Below, one piece after another: positions 4,536 through 8,441 of a stretch of DNA of 8,441 nt; position 1 is the first letter of the stretch; the number at the start of each line of letters is the position of its first letter. Position numbers and translations under genes: made by a program. The DNA comes from Nitrospirota bacterium (lineage in GTDB: Bacteria > Nitrospirota > Thermodesulfovibrionia > Thermodesulfovibrionales > JdFR-85), in assembly GCA_015485235.1 (NCBI GenBank), contig WFTX01000121.1:1-8441 (forward strand). The letters run 5' to 3'. The notes below the pieces were generated by a model, which did no database searches, was not told the origin of the DNA, and worked only from the letters and a program-made list of their open reading frames with translations.

Positions 4536-6362
4536 ATGTGTGGAATAATCGGATATCTTGGAAAGGGAAAGGGCGTGGAGATAGCCCTTGAGGGGTTACG
4601 TCACCTGGAATACAGGGGGTATGATTCTGCCGGGATCTCCTTCCTCTCAGATGGAGATTACACCGTTAGACGGTGCCAGGGGAAGATCAGGGACCTGGAG
4701 GCCATGATCAACGATGGCGATCTCTCATCTCCTGTGGCTGTGGGGCATACCCGGTGGGCCACTCATGGTGTGCCTTCTGAATACAACTCACATCCCCACA
4801 GTTCCGACTCCGTGATCCTCGTCCATAACGGGATTATAGAGAATTACCGGGAATTGAAGGATGAACTGGAAGGAGACGGCTATGTCTTCCGGTCGGAGAC
4901 GGATACAGAGGTGCTTGCCCATCTGGTGGACCGGGAACACAGGAGGATGCCCTTTGCAGAGGCCGTTGCCGCGGCATTCAAACGTGTGCATGGTGCCTAT
5001 GCATGCCTGATCCTCTCCCGCAGGGAGAAGGGAAGGATCGTCGGGATCAGAAAGGACAGTCCCCTTGTAGTGGGAATGGCTGAAGGAGAATACTTCATTG
5101 CTTCTGATATTCCGGCCTTCATTGCCTATACCAGGGACGTCATCTTCCTTGAAGACGGTGACATGGTTGTGGTCGATGAAAGGGGCCTGAGGATACTGAA
5201 TGCCGGCGGTCGTGAGGTTTCAAGGGAGGTCCATCAAATAACCTGGAGTCCTTCTGTTGCAGACAAGGGTGGTTACAGACACTACATGCTGAAGGAAATT
5301 CATGAACAGCCCAGGGCGCTTTCCGATACCTTGAGGGGCAGGATTCTCCAGGGGGTGATGAAGATCAATGGAGAGGAGTTCGGTCTCTCCAGGAGAGATA
5401 TTGAAGTGATCTCAAGGATAGTGATAGCAGCCTGTGGCACATCCTTTCATGCCGCGCTCGCAGGGAAATACATGATAGAGGGAATCGCCAGGATCCCTGT
5501 TGAAGTTGACCATGCCTCTGAGTTCAGATACAGGAACCCCCTTCTCCAGGAAGGCACTCTCTTCATATCAATAACCCAGTCCGGCGAGACCGCCGATACC
5601 CTTGCCGCACAGCGTGAAGCAAAGGCGAGGGGGCTCCGCACCATGACCATCTGCAATGTCCTTGGTGCAACATCGGCAAGGGAGGCTGATGCAGTCTTCT
5701 ATACCCACTCAGGTCCTGAGCTGGGTGTTGCCTCAACAAAGGCATTTACCTCCCAGCTGGTCTCGCTCTACATGCTTGCAGTCCTCCTGGGACAGGAGAG
5801 GGGACTCCTTGACGATGCCGGTGCAGGACGGATGATCGAGCCCCTTATGAAGTTGCCGGAACAGGTGGAGACGGTCTGTAAAAGGGAAGACGAGATAAAG
5901 GCGATGGCAAAGGAGTACTTCAGGGCCAGGGATTTTCTTTTCCTTGGACGGGGGCTTCTCTATCCCATTGCTCTCGAGGGTGCGCTCAAACTGAAAGAAA
6001 TATCCTATATTCATGCCGAGGGATACCCTGCAGGAGAGATGAAACACGGGCCTATCGCGCTTATTGACGAGGATGTTCCATCGGTCTTTCTGGTCCAGCC
6101 CGGACTGCTCGGAAAGAAGGTCCTTTCCAACATCGAGGAAATAAGGGCAAGGAAGGGGAGGGCAATAGTCCTTACCTCTGCAGATGAAGACGGGCGACTG
6201 GGAGAGGTTGACAGCCTCTTTGTCATACCCGGTACAAACGCCTGCCTTGAGACGGTTCTGATGTCGGTGCCGCTCCAGTTGCTTGCCTATCATATAGGAG
6301 TTCTGAGAGGCTGTGATGTGGACCAGCCCAGGAATCTTGCGAAAAGTGTTACCGTGGAATGA
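4536..6362 (+). CDS. glmS: GlmS: glutamine-fructose-6-phosphate aminotransferase (isomerizing)
   Basis: GlmS makes glucosamine-6-phosphate from fructose-6-phosphate and glutamine, the first committed step to UDP-GlcNAc. The start is the ATG that gives MCGIIGYLG, because Cys2 must become the N-terminal nucleophile after Met removal; the frame is open further upstream to 4419, but that start would bury the cysteine. The glutaminase domain (about 2-220) has HTRWATHG with Arg73, VHNGIIEN with Asn98-Gly99, and SETDTEV with Asp123. Two SIS sugar-phosphate domains follow: about 290-420, with CGTSFHA (300-306) and SITQSGETADT (345-355), and about 460-590, with Glu488 and His504 (GEMKHGP). The C-terminus PRNLAKSVTVE keeps the invariant Lys603. 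At 608 residues it is the normal length. It lies four bases after glmU with only a weak GGAAG upstream, so coupled translation is likely. The gap is far too short for a glmS ribozyme. Confidence 0.98.
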   Translation: MCGIIGYLGKGKGVEIALEGLRHLEYRGYDSAGISFLSDGDYTVRRCQGKIRDLEAMINDGDLSSPVAVGHTRWATHGVPSEYNSHPHSSDSVILVHNGIIENYRELKDELEGDGYVFRSETDTEVLAHLVDREHRRMPFAEAVAAAFKRVHGAYACLILSRREKGRIVGIRKDSPLVVGMAEGEYFIASDIPAFIAYTRDVIFLEDGDMVVVDERGLRILNAGGREVSREVHQITWSPSVADKGGYRHYMLKEIHEQPRALSDTLRGRILQGVMKINGEEFGLSRRDIEVISRIVIAACGTSFHAALAGKYMIEGIARIPVEVDHASEFRYRNPLLQEGTLFISITQSGETADTLAAQREAKARGLRTMTICNVLGATSAREADAVFYTHSGPELGVASTKAFTSQLVSLYMLAVLLGQERGLLDDAGAGRMIEPLMKLPEQVETVCKREDEIKAMAKEYFRARDFLFLGRGLLYPIALEGALKLKEISYIHAEGYPAGEMKHGPIALIDEDVPSVFLVQPGLLGKKVLSNIEEIRARKGRAIVLTSADEDGRLGEVDSLFVIPGTNACLETVLMSVPLQLLAYHIGVLRGCDVDQPRNLAKSVTVE

Positions 6363-6409
6363 GAGAGGGAATGGATTTAATCGTCAAAAATCTGTTATTC
6401 TAAATAATT

Positions 6410-6415
6410 AAGGAG
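6410..6415 (+). promoter_or_regulatory. Ribosome-binding site of the helicase gene
   Basis: AAGGAG lies six bases before the ATG at 6422, fixing the helicase start. The 59-base gap it sits in (6363-6421) is AT-rich, unlike its surroundings, and shows no hairpin terminator. A weak promoter is conceivable (TGGATT 6372-6377 and TATTCT 6396-6401, 18-base spacer) but not convincing. Confidence 0.75.
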
Positions 6416-6421
6416 TTTTCA

Positions 6422-8441
6422 ATGAAAACCGATCTCTTACTCAATGGCCTTAACCCGCAGCAGAAGGAAGCATTGCTTTACAATGACGGTCCCCTCATGG
6501 TTCTTGCCGGTGCAGGAAGCGGTAAAACCAGGGTCATTACTTACAAGTATGCATACCTTAACAAAAAGCACCGCTGTTCACCGGCGTCACTCTTTACAGT
6601 CACCTTTACGAACAAGGCCGCCAATGAGATGAGAGAGAGGATATGCAGCCTTATCGGGACCGATCTCCGGGACTGCTGGATTGGGACCTTCCACTCGCAG
6701 TGTAACAGGATCCTAAGAAGGGAGATTAAGGCCCTTGGTTATAGTCCGGATTTCGTAATCTATGATGAGACGGACCAGCACAACCTTATCAGGCATATCC
6801 TGAAGGATCTGAAGATTTATGAAGCCCTGTACAAGGGAGTTGCCTCAAGGATAAGCACGCTCAAGGCACAGCTTGTATCTCCTGAAGAGTTTCTCTCTTC
6901 AGGAGACGGCTTCGGTTTTGATGAAAAGCTCGCCAAGGTCTACGTCCGCTATCAGGATGAACTCCAACGGTGTAACGCCGTGGACTTTGATGACCTCATA
7001 ATGCTCACCGTCAGGCTCTTCAGCGAGAACCCCGAGATACTCGATAAATACCAGGAGATGTTCAGGTATATCCTGGTAGACGAGTTCCAGGATACCAACC
7101 GGGCACAGTACGAATTTGTCAGGCTCCTTGCATCGAGGAACGGCAATATCGCTGTGGTTGGTGATGATGACCAGAGCATATACCGTTTCAGGGGGGCAGA
7201 GGTTAAAAATATCTTCAGGATGGAGGATGACTTCCCCGGCCTCAAGGTGATAAAGCTTGAGCAGAACTACAGGTGTACAAAAAACATACTCCATGTATCT
7301 TCTTCAGTCATAAGACAGAACCCCACAAGGAAGGAGAAAGAACTCTGGACAGAGAACTCCGATGGAGACAAGGTTCACTTCCACTGGCTTCCCAATGAAG
7401 AAGACGAGGCGCTTTATGTCACCAAGACCCTCAAGGATATATATCTGAAGGGAGTCTACAGTTATGGTGACATGGCGGTTCTGTACAGAATCAACCTCCA
7501 GTCACGGGCCCTTGAGGAGGCGATGAGAAGGGCGAGAATCCCTTACAGGATAGTTGGAGGGATCAGTTTTTTTGAAAGAAGAGAGATCAAGGACATACTC
7601 TCCTATCTCAGGATGATCATAAACCCCCACGACAATGTAAGCCTCAGAAGAATCATAAACACCCCCCAGAGGGGGATCGGAAATGCAACCCTTAACAAGA
7701 TAGAACAGGTCTCAAGAAAGAAGGGGCTGAGCCTCTATGACGCTATCAGGGAGATCTGCAGGGAGAAGTCCTCATCACAGACCATCTATGAGCGGTTGAT
7801 GGGTTTTGTTGAATTGATAGATGGCTTCGGCTCCCTCAGGAACGAACGGGCCTCCGAGGCGATAAAGGCTGTCGTTGACCGTTCAGGCTATGCTGAAGGA
7901 CTTGAGGAGGAACGGCTTCAGAATATTGCGGAACTTATGGCCTCAGGGCAGGATGAACCACTTACCGCCTTTCTTGACAGGACCTCCCTTTATACAAGGC
8001 TTGACGATTACTCCGAAGGGGAGAGCGTTACGCTGATGACACTTCATTCAGCGAAGGGCCTTGAGTTTCCCGTTGTATTCATCGTGGGTCTTGAAGAAGG
8101 GCTTCTTCCGTACTTCAAGTCTGTTGACAATGTGGATGAACTCTGTGAAGAGAGGCGACTCCTCTATGTTGGGATGACGAGGGCAAAAAATCTGCTTTGT
8201 CTGACAGGGGCACAGAAGAGAAGGGTCTTTTCCAAGCTCCAGGATCAGGAGCCTTCAAGATTCCTCAAGGATATACCGAAGGACTGCTGTTACTGGATCG
8301 AGAAGACAAGTTGTCTGAAGGGTAGAAAGGACAGGGAGAAGGGGAATGGGAGAACCACGGTCTTTACCTCTCACTCATACAAGACGGGATGCAGGGTCCG
8401 TCATCCCAAGTGGGGGATAGGGGTTGTGAGGGACTGTTACG
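6422..8441 (+). CDS. UvrD/PcrA-type superfamily 1A DNA helicase (3' end outside window)
   Basis: This is an ATP-driven 3'-to-5' DNA helicase of the UvrD/PcrA/Rep group, acting in repair and in removing proteins from DNA. I translated it through to the edge: 673 codons with no stop or frameshift. Motifs appear in order: Q motif LNPQQKEAL (10-18), Walker A AGAGSGKT (29-36), motif Ia TFTNKAANEMRER (61-73), Walker B ILVDEFQD (217-224), motif III VVGDDDQSIYRFRGA (245-259), motif IV EQNYR (280-284), motif V VTLMTLHSAKGLEF (536-549) with VGLEEGLLP, and motif VI EERRLLYVGMTRAK (576-589). The last visible residues, CRVRHPKWGIGVV (657-669), match the C-terminal Tudor-like domain of PcrA/UvrD. Only a short stretch, probably tens of residues, should therefore be missing. 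PcrA/UvrD is favoured over Rep because of that domain. It follows glmS by 59 bases with its own good ribosome-binding site. Confidence 0.96.
   Translation, partial: MKTDLLLNGLNPQQKEALLYNDGPLMVLAGAGSGKTRVITYKYAYLNKKHRCSPASLFTVTFTNKAANEMRERICSLIGTDLRDCWIGTFHSQCNRILRREIKALGYSPDFVIYDETDQHNLIRHILKDLKIYEALYKGVASRISTLKAQLVSPEEFLSSGDGFGFDEKLAKVYVRYQDELQRCNAVDFDDLIMLTVRLFSENPEILDKYQEMFRYILVDEFQDTNRAQYEFVRLLASRNGNIAVVGDDDQSIYRFRGAEVKNIFRMEDDFPGLKVIKLEQNYRCTKNILHVSSSVIRQNPTRKEKELWTENSDGDKVHFHWLPNEEDEALYVTKTLKDIYLKGVYSYGDMAVLYRINLQSRALEEAMRRARIPYRIVGGISFFERREIKDILSYLRMIINPHDNVSLRRIINTPQRGIGNATLNKIEQVSRKKGLSLYDAIREICREKSSSQTIYERLMGFVELIDGFGSLRNERASEAIKAVVDRSGYAEGLEEERLQNIAELMASGQDEPLTAFLDRTSLYTRLDDYSEGESVTLMTLHSAKGLEFPVVFIVGLEEGLLPYFKSVDNVDELCEERRLLYVGMTRAKNLLCLTGAQKRRVFSKLQDQEPSRFLKDIPKDCCYWIEKTSCLKGRKDREKGNGRTTVFTSHSYKTGCRVRHPKWGIGVVRDCY

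Noticed and set aside
4528..4540. glmS ribozyme/riboswitch upstream of glmS
   Set aside because: Only four bases separate glmU from glmS, and the upstream DNA is coding sequence. The ribozyme needs well over 100 bases.
6444..6632. Short open frame of 62 codons on the + strand at the start of the helicase gene
   Set aside because: It is out of frame within the helicase, whose own frame carries the Walker A motif over the same bases.

Overview
The window holds six genes, all on the + strand and tightly packed from 488 to the right edge. They sit behind about 490 bases of non-coding DNA dominated by two fold-back (inverted-repeat) elements. It reads as an ordinary bacterial chromosome from a Gram-negative-type (diderm) organism: there is a lipoprotein with a clear lipobox, an exported HtrA-type protease and UDP-GlcNAc synthesis genes. 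Base composition looks close to 50% GC, with strong use of AGG/AGA for arginine and ATA for isoleucine. That codon style plus the gene content would fit a Nitrospirota- or Desulfobacterota-like lineage, but this is an impression and not a demonstrated assignment.

Layout. (1) 1-487: no gene. Element A (51-223) is a long interrupted inverted repeat with an internal hairpin. Element B (246-378) is a second inverted repeat enclosing two hairpins, one a perfect 16-bp stem. A good sigma-70-type promoter (450-479) follows and points at the first gene. (2) 488-1150: small TPR-like lipoprotein. (3) 1166-1918: YebC/TACO1-family protein. (4) 1995-3122: HtrA/Deg serine protease with one PDZ domain. (5) 3119-4531: GlmU, overlapping the protease gene by 4 bases. 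(6) 4536-6362: GlmS, 4 bases after GlmU. (7) 6422 to the window edge: UvrD/PcrA-type helicase, cut by the edge inside its C-terminal Tudor-like domain.

How the genes work together. GlmS makes glucosamine-6-phosphate and GlmU performs the last two steps to UDP-GlcNAc, so the adjacent pair (with GlmM elsewhere) supplies peptidoglycan and lipopolysaccharide precursor. The lipoprotein and the HtrA protease are envelope proteins, giving the cluster an envelope-biogenesis flavour. YebC (translation or regulation) and the helicase (DNA repair) are housekeeping passengers. The spacing (15 nt, 76 nt, 4-nt overlap, 4 nt, 59 nt) and the lack of convincing terminators suggest one transcription unit, possibly with an extra start before the protease or the helicase.

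The coding part is conventional. No new defence, secretion or biosynthetic system is visible. The part that deserves a second look is the structured non-coding DNA at 1-487.
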